Source: CAZKYP01 sp964556885 (GTDB lineage Bacteria; Planctomycetota; Phycisphaerae; Sedimentisphaerales; Anaerobacaceae). Taken from it: a DNA stretch of 19,478 bases. The position numbers and the translations under genes are program-made. Location: NCBI GenBank assembly GCA_964556885.1, contig CAZKYP010000047.1, positions 1 to 19,478 of the forward strand, written 5' to 3'. Shown one piece after another: positions 1-7,786 of this stretch. The notes beneath the pieces are model-generated. The model saw only the letters and a list, made by a program, of their open reading frames with translations, ran no database searches and had not been told where the DNA came from. The number at the start of each line of letters is the position of its first letter. The stretch's first letter is position 1.

Positions 1-1581
1 CTTCGCAGACTGGACGAGAATGCACAGATAATCATGTTCGAAAGGGGAAATGATATCTCCTTTGCCAACTGCGGGCTGCCTTACTATATAGGCGGTGTTA
101 TAACAAACAGGGACGATTTGCTTCTCCAGACGCCAAAGTCGTTCGGACGAAGATTTAATGTCGATGTCAGGATTAAAAGCGAGATCGTCAAAATCGACAG
201 AGAGAAAAAGCAGGTTGAAGTTGCAGATTTATCGACAGGTAAAAAATATTTTGAAGATTATGACGTGCTGATTTTATCGCCCGGCGCCGAGCCTGTCAGG
301 CCGCCTATACCCGGTGTCGATTCGAAGAGGATATTTACCCTGCGTAACATGGTAGACACGGACCGGATTACTGAGTTCATTGGCACTAACCATCCACAAA
401 AAGCAGTTGTAATCGGGGCCGGTTATATCGGTTTGGAGATGGCTGAGAATCTGAAAAACCGGGATTTATCCGTTGAGATTGTGGAGATGCTGGATCAGGT
501 GATGCCGCTTTTAGACAGGGAAATGGCCGATTATCTGCACCGTCATCTAAAAGAGCATGGAGTCGGGTTGAGGCTCGGCGAGAAGGTTTGTTCCTTCGAA
601 CAAATCGGCTCATCATTAAAAGTCAAACTTGATTCCGGCGAAGAATTGGACTGCGACTTTGCTATACTTGCAACGGGTGTCAGGCCGGAGATAAAGCTGG
701 CTAAAGAAGCGAGTCTGGAAATCGGCTCCTGCGGCGGTATAAAGGTAAACGAGTATCTGCAGACGAATGACCCTGATATTTATGCGATTGGTGATGCCAT
801 CGAGGTTCGCGATTTTGTCCTCGGCAGCGCGGCTATGATTCCGCTGGCCGGACCTGCAAACAAACAGGGCAGGATGGTTGCGGACAATATATGCGGTAAA
901 AAACGCACATACAGCGGTACGCAGGGTACGGCTGTTCTGAAGGTGTTCGACTTAACTGTTGCCATGACTGGTGTGAGTGAAAAGGCTCTGAAAAAGAATG
1001 GGATGGATTACGAAAAGCTCTATACCCATCAGAGCAATCACGCCGGTTATTATCCTGGCGCCAAAATAATGCATATAAAATTGTTATTTACTAAGAATGA
1101 CGGAAAAATACTCGGGGCACAGATTGTCGGAACAGAGGGGGTTGATAAAAGAATCGATGTTTTCGCCGTTGCCATCCGGGCGGGTATGACGGTTTATGAC
1201 TTGCAGGAACTGGAACTGGCTTATGCCCCGCCGTATGGCAGCGGCAAAGATGCGGTCAATATTGCCGGTTATGCGGCTGCTAATATCCTCGATGGAACCG
1301 TTAAGGTCAGGCATTTCGACGAGCTTGGAGATGACGATTATATTCTGGATGTACGTACGAAGACAGAATTTGAGCGGGGCTGCATACCAAATGCAAAGAA
1401 CATTTACGTCGATAAGCTCCGGGAAAGATTAAAAGAGCTGCCTAAAGATAAAACTATTAATCTATATTGTGCTGTGGGAGTACGAAGTTATATCGCGTGC
1501 AGGATCCTGGAACAGAATGGTTTTGACGTAAGGAATTTACCAGGGGGAATAATTACATACCGCGCAGTGAAAAACAGGTGA
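1..1581 (+). CDS. CoA-disulfide reductase-like FAD/NAD(P) oxidoreductase with C-terminal rhodanese domain (5' partial)
   Basis: The reading frame is open from base 1, and codons 1-12 read LRRLDENAQIIM, the expected lead-in to this family. The gene therefore starts upstream, and the ATG at 34 is internal. The product resembles the CoADR-Rhd class, which reduces CoA disulfides, CoA-persulfides or polysulfide using NAD(P)H. The redox Cys lies in the motif SFANCGLPYY (Cys codon 70-72). The NAD(P)-binding motif GAGYIG lies near window codons 139-144, the FAD-binding motif YAIGDA near 780-798, and the dimer/substrate motif YAPPYGSGKD near 1222-1251. A C-terminal rhodanese domain (about 1330-1570) keeps the loop CAVGVRS with catalytic Cys at 1468-1470, so both catalytic cysteines are present. 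Only the N-terminal FAD-binding GxGxxG segment is missing, because of the window edge. It is the first visible gene of the + strand envelope operon, 78 bp before the RND gene. The family call is firm; the exact substrate is not known. Confidence 0.93.
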   Translation, partial: LRRLDENAQIIMFERGNDISFANCGLPYYIGGVITNRDDLLLQTPKSFGRRFNVDVRIKSEIVKIDREKKQVEVADLSTGKKYFEDYDVLILSPGAEPVRPPIPGVDSKRIFTLRNMVDTDRITEFIGTNHPQKAVVIGAGYIGLEMAENLKNRDLSVEIVEMLDQVMPLLDREMADYLHRHLKEHGVGLRLGEKVCSFEQIGSSLKVKLDSGEELDCDFAILATGVRPEIKLAKEASLEIGSCGGIKVNEYLQTNDPDIYAIGDAIEVRDFVLGSAAMIPLAGPANKQGRMVADNICGKKRTYSGTQGTAVLKVFDLTVAMTGVSEKALKKNGMDYEKLYTHQSNHAGYYPGAKIMHIKLLFTKNDGKILGAQIVGTEGVDKRIDVFAVAIRAGMTVYDLQELELAYAPPYGSGKDAVNIAGYAAANILDGTVKVRHFDELGDDDYILDVRTKTEFERGCIPNAKNIYVDKLRERLKELPKDKTINLYCAVGVRSYIACRILEQNGFDVRNLPGGIITYRAVKNR

Positions 1582-1611
1582 TTGATTTGACAATCCAGTT
1601 GAAAGTAAAAT
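1582..1611 (+). promoter_or_regulatory. Possible weak internal promoter before the RND gene
   Basis: TTGATT at 1582-1587 and TAAAAT at 1606-1611 are separated by 18 bp. A perfect TTGACA at 1587-1592 overlaps the first box but has no -10 at proper spacing. It lies in the 78-bp gap between the oxidoreductase and the RND gene. The gap could equally be ordinary read-through, so this is only a candidate by eye. Confidence 0.25.
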
Positions 1612-1659
1612 GGCGTCAGGTTTGGTTCAAAAACAATTAAATAATTGCGGGAATAGGAT

Positions 1660-4503
1660 ATGGAATTGAAAGAAAAGCTAACGGAATACTCTTTAAAACA
1701 TTATAAATTAATCACAATAGTGATGGTCGTTTTTACGCTGGTTACGGGCGCCCTTATACCTCTTATCAAGGTCGATACTGACCCGGAGAACATGCTTTCC
1801 GAAGACGAGCCGGTGCGCCTATTTCACAATCAGACCAAGGAAAGTTTCAGCTTAAGTGACATTGTGGTTGTCGGTATCGTCAATAATAAAGACCCCAACG
1901 GCGTCTTCAATCCGTCATCACTGGCCAGGATATATGAGCTGAGCGAATTTGCCAGGACGCTTCAATGGCCGGACAAGAACGATCCAGACAAGCAGATCGG
2001 TGTCATCGAGGTCGATTTGCTTGCTCCTTCGACGGTCGACCACATCGGCCAGGGCGGGCCGGGTGTGGTGACGTTCGAATGGCTGATGAAATCGCCTCCC
2101 AGGACTGGGGCCGAGGCTTTGGCTGTACGGGACAAGGCGATGTCAAATCCTTTGCTTAAAGGGATGTTGATTTCGGAGGACGGTAAGGCAATATGTCTGT
2201 ACCTGCCGCTGACCAGCAAGGATTTGAGTCATGAGGTTTACGTAAAACTGAATGAAAAAATCGCGACTTTCACCGGTGATGAAGAGTACCACATTACCGG
2301 CCTGCCTGTGGCGGAAGATACGTTCGGCGTAGAAATGTTTATACAGATGGCTATGTCGGCGCCGCTGGCGATGGCGGTGATTTTTATTCTGATGCTGTTG
2401 TTCTTCCGCAAGCTTGTGCTGGTGATATCACCGATGATTATTGCGATGGTTTCGGTGATTTCGACGATGGGGCTTCTAATCGGATTCGGTTACCCTGTTC
2501 ATATTATGAGCTCGATGATACCGATTTTTCTTATGCCGATAGCCGTGGTGGACTCGGTACACATTCTGTCTGAGTTTTTCGACCTTTACACCAGGGAAAA
2601 GGGCAGAAGGAAAACGACGATAGAGGTTATGGGCGGCCTGTTTATGCCTATGCTGTACACATCGCTGACCTCGGCGGCCGGATTTGCTTCTTTGGCACTA
2701 ACGCCCATCCCGCCGGTGCAGGTATTCGGGGTGTTCGTAGCCGTTGGTATTATGATTGCATGGCTCTTCACGGTTACTTTTGTGCCCGCGTATATAATGA
2801 TGATAAGCGAGAAATCTCTTGAGAATTTCGGCCATGAAACTCATCAAGGTGAAAAACCGACGTTGCTTACCAGGCTGCTTAACTCGACCGGACGATTCAC
2901 TTACACACAGGCAAAACCTATTCTAATAGTCATTTTAATTATCACGGCGGTGGCCATATACGGCATAACGCAGATTCAGATAAACGACAATCCGGTTAAA
3001 TGGTTTTCCAAAAGTCACCCTATCAGAAAGGCCGATATCGAGCTGAACAAACACTTCAGCGGGACCTATATGGCCTATCTGGTTCTCGATCCTGCCGAAG
3101 AACAGGGCGTACCGACGCAGTATATCAGTGACCTTAGGAAACGTCTTTCGGACAAGTCGCTCGAATTGAAAGAAGAATTTCCAGGCGTTACAAATATCGT
3201 CCCGGATCTGGAGAAGAATCTTTTGGAGCAGGCGTCGACGGCCGGGACGAAAGAGCAGTTGCTCGATAAGATGGTTACCTTTGCCAATGACAGGCTCGGC
3301 GCCGCAGCAGAGAAAGACGTTGACCTCTGGTACGAGCTGAGCGGCTTTTTCGAGCTGGAAAGGGAAAGGCTCAAAATTTTCAAACAGCCGGTAGTGCTTC
3401 GATACATTTCGAAACTCCAGGATTACTTAAAGCAGTCCGGCCTTGTAGGCAAAAGCAGCTCCGTGGCGGATGTTGTCAAGAAGGTCCATCAGGAGCTTAT
3501 CGACGGCAGGGATGAAAATTACAGGATTCCCGATTCGCCGGGCGCCGTGGCCCAATGTCTCCTGCAGTTCCAGAGCAGTCACAATCCGGACGATCTCTGG
3601 CACATGGTGACGACGGATTATATGCGGGCGAATATCTGGATGCAACTTCCGAGCGGCGACAACAAGGACATGCAGAAGGTCGTTGCGGCGGTGAAAGAAT
3701 TCTTCGAGAAAAACCCGCCTCCGGTACCAATGAAATATCACTGGGCGGGCCTGACATACATCAACGTGGTCTGGCAGGACAAGATGGTCTGGGGAATGCT
3801 GCAATCGTTTTTGGGCAGCTTCGTCATAGTCTTTATTATGATGGCGATACTGTTTCGTTCGCCGCTGTGGGGTATCGTGTGTATGGTGCCGCTGCTGATA
3901 ACCATCACCGTCATCTACGGGATAATCGGGCTGGTTGGAAAAGATTACGACATGCCGGTCGCGGTGCTCAGCGCGCTGACGCTCGGTATGGCGGTTGACT
4001 TCGCGATACACTTCCTCGAACGTGCACGGACCAGCTACGCCGAGACATGCTCATGGCAGAAGAGCTCCGGCGAGATGTTTGGCGAACCGGCCAGGGCGAT
4101 CACCAGGAATGTCCTGGTGATTGCGATTGGATTTTTACCGCTGCTGGCCGCTCCTTTGGTGCCGTATAAAACGGTGGGAATATTCTTATGTGCGATAATG
4201 GCTTTATCCGGTGCCGTAACCCTGCTGGTGTTGCCGGCAATTGTGAAACTTGCAGAAAAGCAGTTGTTCAAGCCGGTAAGCGAGCCGAAGTCGATGACAT
4301 GTAACTGCGGCTTCTGCATTATTATCTCGATTGCTTCGGTGGCATTGATAGCTATAAATGTTCATCAGTACGGCAAGCTTGGTTTAAGTAAACTGGTTAT
4401 TCTGAGTGTCGTAGTAACTACCGCGATGGCGCTTTCCTGCGGGATAATATCGCGCCGGCGGGCTTGTAAAATGGTAAAAGATCAGGAATTGAAAAAGAAT
4501 TAA
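1660..4503 (+). CDS. RND superfamily exporter (MMPL/HAE3 type) with extra C-terminal membrane segments
   Basis: This 947-residue inner-membrane protein has the duplicated RND layout. TM1 is near residues 17-36, a periplasmic domain spans about 40-225, and a block of five TMs spans about 227-385. TM7 is near 420-438, the second periplasmic domain spans about 440-725, and TMs 8-12 follow. Acidic residues typical of proton relay in this family sit in TM4 (Asp298 in VVDSVHIL) and TM10 (Asp780 in GMAVDFAIH). The family exports lipids or hydrophobic compounds using the proton-motive force; HAE3/MmpL members often handle hopanoids or other envelope lipids. After the normal end there is an added tail (about 880-947) with the motif CNCGFC (Cys881, 883, 886) followed by two hydrophobic segments and a basic end. 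The ATG at 1660 is preceded by a purine-rich GGGAATAGGA. The gene is followed 19 bp later by a DUF2892 gene and then by periplasmic and outer-membrane genes, suggesting a trans-envelope route. The cargo cannot be told from sequence. Confidence 0.92.
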   Translation: MELKEKLTEYSLKHYKLITIVMVVFTLVTGALIPLIKVDTDPENMLSEDEPVRLFHNQTKESFSLSDIVVVGIVNNKDPNGVFNPSSLARIYELSEFARTLQWPDKNDPDKQIGVIEVDLLAPSTVDHIGQGGPGVVTFEWLMKSPPRTGAEALAVRDKAMSNPLLKGMLISEDGKAICLYLPLTSKDLSHEVYVKLNEKIATFTGDEEYHITGLPVAEDTFGVEMFIQMAMSAPLAMAVIFILMLLFFRKLVLVISPMIIAMVSVISTMGLLIGFGYPVHIMSSMIPIFLMPIAVVDSVHILSEFFDLYTREKGRRKTTIEVMGGLFMPMLYTSLTSAAGFASLALTPIPPVQVFGVFVAVGIMIAWLFTVTFVPAYIMMISEKSLENFGHETHQGEKPTLLTRLLNSTGRFTYTQAKPILIVILIITAVAIYGITQIQINDNPVKWFSKSHPIRKADIELNKHFSGTYMAYLVLDPAEEQGVPTQYISDLRKRLSDKSLELKEEFPGVTNIVPDLEKNLLEQASTAGTKEQLLDKMVTFANDRLGAAAEKDVDLWYELSGFFELERERLKIFKQPVVLRYISKLQDYLKQSGLVGKSSSVADVVKKVHQELIDGRDENYRIPDSPGAVAQCLLQFQSSHNPDDLWHMVTTDYMRANIWMQLPSGDNKDMQKVVAAVKEFFEKNPPPVPMKYHWAGLTYINVVWQDKMVWGMLQSFLGSFVIVFIMMAILFRSPLWGIVCMVPLLITITVIYGIIGLVGKDYDMPVAVLSALTLGMAVDFAIHFLERARTSYAETCSWQKSSGEMFGEPARAITRNVLVIAIGFLPLLAAPLVPYKTVGIFLCAIMALSGAVTLLVLPAIVKLAEKQLFKPVSEPKSMTCNCGFCIIISIASVALIAINVHQYGKLGLSKLVILSVVVTTAMALSCGIISRRRACKMVKDQELKKN

Positions 4504-4522
4504 ATGTTTTGTGAGATGATTT

Positions 4523-4717
4523 ATGAACGTTGAGAGAATGTTAAGAGGTATTGCAGGCCTTTTTGTGCTTGTAAGTGTATTGTTGGCGCGCTATCATTCG
4601 GATTACTGGCTGTTTTTTACTGCGTTTGTTGGTCTGAACCTGCTGCAGTCGGCCTTTACGAACTGGTGCCCGATGATGGCGATACTGAAGAAACTTGGCG
4701 TAAAAAGCCAGTGTTGA
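4523..4717 (+). CDS. Small DUF2892 (YgaP-type) membrane protein
   Basis: A 64-residue protein with two hydrophobic helices (about residues 8-22 and 27-45) and the pattern that marks DUF2892 proteins: N-terminal NVERMLRGIAG, then GLNLLQSAFTNWCPM. In YgaP this domain is fused to a rhodanese domain, and stand-alone copies often sit beside rhodanese or CoADR-Rhd genes. Here the rhodanese fusion lies one gene upstream, with the RND gene in between. Cys49 (in NWCPM) and the C-terminal Cys64 are the only cysteines. The gene starts 19 bp after the RND stop and ends 26 bp before the LolA-like gene, so it is an integral operon member. Its biochemical role is unknown; a membrane partner for sulfane-sulfur handling is an inference from the association. 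Confidence 0.85.
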   Translation: MNVERMLRGIAGLFVLVSVLLARYHSDYWLFFTAFVGLNLLQSAFTNWCPMMAILKKLGVKSQC

Positions 4718-4743
4718 ATAAGTTAAAGAAAGCGAGGTGTACA

Positions 4744-5556
4744 ATGAGATTAATTTTGGTAAGCATGATAGTTATTTGTGTTTCATTGCCGGTACTTGCG
4801 GCCGAGGATGCGAATTCGACACAAGGAACTCCAGATGTCCAGGCTATAGTCGGCAAGGCCAATATCGTTGCCTATTATCAGGGCGACGACGGCAAGGCGA
4901 CTGTCAAGATGACGATAACCAACAAGCAGGGCCAGAAGCGCGAACGCGAGTTCAATATTTTAAGAAAAGACGTCAAGGACGGCGGCGACCAGAATTATTT
5001 CGTATATTTCCAGAAACCTGCGGACGTAAGAAGAATGACATACCTGGTCCTCAAACATGCCGATCCGAAAAAGGACGACGACCGGTGGCTGTATTTGCCA
5101 GACCTTTCCCTGGTAAAGCGAATTGCGGCCGGTGACAAGCGCACCAGTTTTGTCGGCTCTGACTTTCTGTATGAAGACGTATCGGGCAGGAGCCTCGAAG
5201 AGGACACTCACGAGCTTATCGAAACGACGGATAAGTTCTTTGTTGTTAAGAATGTTCCGAAGCAGCCGGACACCGTCGAGTTCAGCTATTACAACGTCTC
5301 GATTGACCGAAATAACTTTGTACCAATGAAGATGGAATTTTATGACAAGGAAGGCAAGCTCTATCGTACAATCGAGTCCGTCAAAGTCGAGACGATTCAG
5401 GATTTCCCGACGGTAGTGAAGTCCGTTGTTTCGGACCTCAAGAGCGGCAGTAAGACGGAAATGGAATTCAGCAATGTAAAGTACAATATTGGTCTGTCGG
5501 ACGACTTATTCTCGGAAAGATACCTGCAAAAACCACCACGGGAGGCAATCAGGTAA
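4744..5556 (+). CDS. LolA-like periplasmic outer-membrane lipoprotein-sorting protein
   Basis: The chosen start is the ATG at 4744, giving 270 residues. It has GAGGTG at 4734-4739 as ribosome-binding site and opens directly with a signal peptide (MRLILVSMIVICVSLPVLAA, cleavage near residue 20). A longer in-frame start at 4666 would overlap the DUF2892 gene and lack a signal peptide at its N-terminus. The mature part matches the family annotated as outer membrane lipoprotein-sorting protein (LolA_like). It has an unclosed beta-barrel pattern with the blocks RWLYLPDLSLVKRI, SFVGSDFLYEDV and FVPMKMEFYDKEGKLYRTIE. Family members are encoded next to MMPL/RND exporters and barrel proteins and are thought to shuttle a hydrophobic ligand across the periplasm. 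That fits this operon exactly. The ligand itself is not identifiable. Confidence 0.9.
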   Translation: MRLILVSMIVICVSLPVLAAEDANSTQGTPDVQAIVGKANIVAYYQGDDGKATVKMTITNKQGQKREREFNILRKDVKDGGDQNYFVYFQKPADVRRMTYLVLKHADPKKDDDRWLYLPDLSLVKRIAAGDKRTSFVGSDFLYEDVSGRSLEEDTHELIETTDKFFVVKNVPKQPDTVEFSYYNVSIDRNNFVPMKMEFYDKEGKLYRTIESVKVETIQDFPTVVKSVVSDLKSGSKTEMEFSNVKYNIGLSDDLFSERYLQKPPREAIR

Positions 5557-5607
5557 AACTACCGTCCGTGAAAACAAGTTGACTATGATACTAAGGGATG
5601 CCATGAA

Positions 5608-5856
5608 ATGATAAGTCAGTCTCCTGATACTTCCGACCAGGCAGAAAGGGTACAGATCGAATTGATTCGCAAATCAAGCGTTTCCATGAGAGTTTCGAAA
5701 GTTCGATCGCTCTCTCAGACTACAATTTATCTTGCAAGAAGAGCAATACAGCGTACAAATCCTTCTCTGAGCAAAAGAGAAATAGATATGACTTTTATTG
5801 CAAATCACTATGGAGATGAGCTTGCAAAGCATCTTCGTTCGTATATTGAACATTAA
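5608..5856 (+). CDS. Small hypothetical protein (82 aa), likely partner of a nucleotidyltransferase
   Basis: AAGGGA at 5593-5598 gives a reasonable ribosome-binding site for the ATG at 5608. The protein is soluble, basic and mostly helical. It carries the segments SLSQTTIYLARRAIQRTNPS and HYGDELAKHLRSY. From memory, this resembles a family of about 80-100 residue proteins found just upstream of small nucleotidyltransferase-fold genes (DUF6036-like or AbiEii-like) in planctomycetes and other environmental bacteria. That recollection could not be checked here. It sits 51 bp after the LolA-like gene inside an envelope operon, where nothing about it suggests an envelope role: there is no signal peptide and no TM. 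Its function is unknown; an antitoxin-like or regulatory role would be speculation. Confidence 0.65.
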   Translation: MISQSPDTSDQAERVQIELIRKSSVSMRVSKVRSLSQTTIYLARRAIQRTNPSLSKREIDMTFIANHYGDELAKHLRSYIEH

Positions 5857-5861
5857 CAGTT

Positions 5862-5963
5862 ATGAAAAAGCCCGACATGAAATATCTTAAATATTGGGCT
5901 TCGGAGCTGCAACTCTTGGAGTTACTGAATGGATTGTCGAAAGATGCCGGTCTGAAAATGTGA
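5862..5963 (+). pseudogene. Probable C-terminal stub of a nucleotidyltransferase partner gene
   Basis: A 33-codon frame starts 5 bp after the stop of the 82-residue protein and ends with TGA at 5961-5963. It encodes a helical peptide containing KYLKYWASELQLLELL. The pattern D-x-x-Y-L-x-x-W-A-x-x-L-x-x-x-x-L-L resembles the C-terminal helix of the nucleotidyltransferase-fold proteins (DUF6036-like) that often follow the small protein upstream. The catalytic part is absent, so the simplest reading is an internal deletion that left the two ends joined. The match is from memory. It may instead be a genuine small ORF or chance coding. Confidence 0.4.
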
Positions 5964-5980
5964 TTTGAGGATTTTGTAAG

Positions 5981-7261
5981 ATGACGTTGAAGCATGTATG
6001 TGTAATTGGTTTATGTTCGGTTTTTTTTGTATTATCAACGGCAGCGGCTTCGGATGAGAACGATGATGGTTCGTTCCTTGAAGATTTGCCGGTTGAGACT
6101 CATGGATTTTATGAGATGCGTGGTGGCTATCGGTTGCAGAACGACAAATATGAAAAAGATATGTCGATTATGGAGAACCGCCTCCAGCTTGATTTGTTGT
6201 CTTATCTTGACTGGGCCGACCTGAAATTCAAAGGGGATTTTATCGGTGATTTGGTAACCGAGCAGGGCCACTTCGACCTGCGCGAGCTGAATATCTTCGC
6301 CCGCCCGCTGGATTTTATGGACCTGAAGGTCGGCAGGCAGATTCTGACCTGGGGGACGGGAGACCTTGTATTCATCAACGATATGTTCCCGAAGGACTGG
6401 CAGTCCTTTTTCATCGGCAGGGACACCGAATATCTGAAGGCCCCTTCCGACGCGGCGAAGGTCAGCCTGTTCAGTGACACTGTCAATCTCGATATTGTAT
6501 ACACTCCCAAGTTCGACCCGGACCGTTTTATCAGCGGGCGGCGCATCTCCTATTTCAACCAGAATCTCAACAGGCTGGCCGGTGAAGATGCCATAGTTCA
6601 TACAAACAGGCCCGACCGCTGGTTCCAGGATTCCGAAATAGCCGCAAGGTTATACAGGAATATCAATAACTACGAGTTTGCCGTCTACGGCTATCACGGC
6701 TACTGGAAAAGCCCCGCCGGACAGGACCCCACGATGCGGCAGGCGCTGTTTCCGGATTTGAACGTTTACGGCGGCAGTGTTCGTGGTGCGTTGGGAAAAG
6801 GCATCGGCAATGCGGAAATCGGCTATTATGAATCAGCCGACGATCGAAGCGGGAAAAATCCCCTCATAAACAATTCCGAGATGCGGTACCTTGTGGGTTA
6901 TACACAGGAGATAGGAAAAGATTTTACGATGGGTCTTCAGTATTACGTCGAGCAGATGCTCAATTTCTCCAGGTATCGAAGAACCCGCGTCCTGGGGCCT
7001 TCACGGGACGAGTACAGGCACCTGACAACGCTGAGGTTGACGAAGCTTCTTATGAGCCAGAACCTGCGATGTTCGCTGTTTACGTACTACTCGCCGTCGG
7101 ACAAGGATGTTTATATGCGCCCGAACGTCAATTACAAGGCCAGCGACAACCTTGAAATGGAAATCGGCAGCAACGTATTCTTTGGTGATTATCCGAGCAC
7201 TTTCTTCGGCCAGTTCCGGAACAATACGAATCTATATTTGGGCCTGCGTTACAGCTTTTAG
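5981..7261 (+). CDS. Outer-membrane beta-barrel protein (DUF1302-like)
   Basis: A 426-residue protein with a signal peptide (MTLKHVCVIGLCSVFFVLST, cleavage near AAA-S at about residues 22-24). A long series of alternating polar/hydrophobic amphipathic strands with aromatic girdles follows. It ends in GLRYSF; a terminal Phe is the usual BAM recognition signal of outer-membrane barrels. The block KVGRQILTWGTGDLVFINDM (near residues 112-131) resembles DUF1302-type barrels, which are encoded with RND exporters and LolA-like or DUF1329 proteins. In this operon it would be the outer-membrane end of the export path. GAGG at 5966-5969 is a somewhat distant ribosome-binding site. The gene ends tail-to-tail with rplI, and the two stop regions overlap by 4 bp (7258-7261). 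No independent terminator for either transcript fits in between. Confidence 0.85.
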   Translation: MTLKHVCVIGLCSVFFVLSTAAASDENDDGSFLEDLPVETHGFYEMRGGYRLQNDKYEKDMSIMENRLQLDLLSYLDWADLKFKGDFIGDLVTEQGHFDLRELNIFARPLDFMDLKVGRQILTWGTGDLVFINDMFPKDWQSFFIGRDTEYLKAPSDAAKVSLFSDTVNLDIVYTPKFDPDRFISGRRISYFNQNLNRLAGEDAIVHTNRPDRWFQDSEIAARLYRNINNYEFAVYGYHGYWKSPAGQDPTMRQALFPDLNVYGGSVRGALGKGIGNAEIGYYESADDRSGKNPLINNSEMRYLVGYTQEIGKDFTMGLQYYVEQMLNFSRYRRTRVLGPSRDEYRHLTTLRLTKLLMSQNLRCSLFTYYSPSDKDVYMRPNVNYKASDNLEMEIGSNVFFGDYPSTFFGQFRNNTNLYLGLRYSF

Positions 7262-7737
7262 GATTCTTCGTCTTCTTTTTCCGCGTCAGTCTGCTGTTCC
7301 GGTACGACGATGACATTTACAGTGGCGGTTATGCCCTCATGGAATCTCAGTTTTATCGCATGTGTTCCGATTTCCTTGATATGTTCGTGCAGTTGTACAA
7401 TTTCGTCCTTGACTTCGAAGCCCTGTGCCCGCAGATTTTCTGCGATCTGTCGATTGTTGACCGAACCGAACAAGTGCCCCTGCTCGTTTGCCTTGGCGGC
7501 GATAACGACTTCCGCCCCTTCAACCGCCTCGGCGGCCGCTTCGAGCCGCTTGCCTTCCAGCTTGCGGTGTTCCGCGCGTTTGGCTTTTTCTTCGGCTATG
7601 GCTTTGATATTGGTCTCGGTCGCTACTTTTGCCAGGCCCTGCGGCAGTAAGTAATTTCTTGCGTATCCTTCCTTTACTTCTACTACGTCTCCGAGCCAGC
7701 CAAGTTTATCGATATCTTCGTAAAGTAATACCTTCAT
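7258..7737 (-). CDS. rplI: 50S ribosomal protein L9
   Basis: A 159-residue protein with the L9 N-terminal RNA-binding domain. Its opening MKVLLYEDIDKLGWLGDVVE and the following GYARNYLLPQGLA are family signatures. A long connecting helix (about 45-80, rich in Ala/Glu/Lys) leads to the C-terminal domain containing GHLFGSVNNRQIAE and GIT-type strands. L9 binds domain V of 23S rRNA and helps maintain reading frame. A short acidic end (AEKEDEES) extends past the usual length of about 148. AGAGGA lies just upstream of the ATG. It is the last gene of the glmU-to-rplI operon and converges on the barrel gene. Confidence 0.97.
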   Translation of the reverse strand: MKVLLYEDIDKLGWLGDVVEVKEGYARNYLLPQGLAKVATETNIKAIAEEKAKRAEHRKLEGKRLEAAAEAVEGAEVVIAAKANEQGHLFGSVNNRQIAENLRAQGFEVKDEIVQLHEHIKEIGTHAIKLRFHEGITATVNVIVVPEQQTDAEKEDEES

Positions 7738-7786
7738 ATCTGGTTCCTCTTATCAGGTTAAGGAGCATCGTGAATTTTATTAAAAA

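Noticed and set aside
221..229. Ser in place of Asp in the PRPP loop of Prs (residues 221-229, DDIISTAGT) as a sign of altered activity
   Set aside because: These start/end values are protein residues, not bases (the loop is near 10802-10828). DDIIST-type loops occur in other PRPP synthetases, so I do not regard it as anomalous.
3427..4011. Minus-strand open frame (194 codons) within the RND gene
   Set aside because: Its His/Arg-rich composition is typical of antisense frames, and the RND frame is unambiguous.
4666..4743. Longer N-terminus for the LolA-like protein
   Set aside because: It would overlap the DUF2892 gene in another frame and bury the signal peptide; the ATG at 4744 has its own ribosome-binding site.
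6035..6601. Minus-strand open frame (188 codons) within the barrel gene
   Set aside because: It is antisense to a gene with a clear signal peptide and terminal Phe, and shows no domain or start signal of its own.
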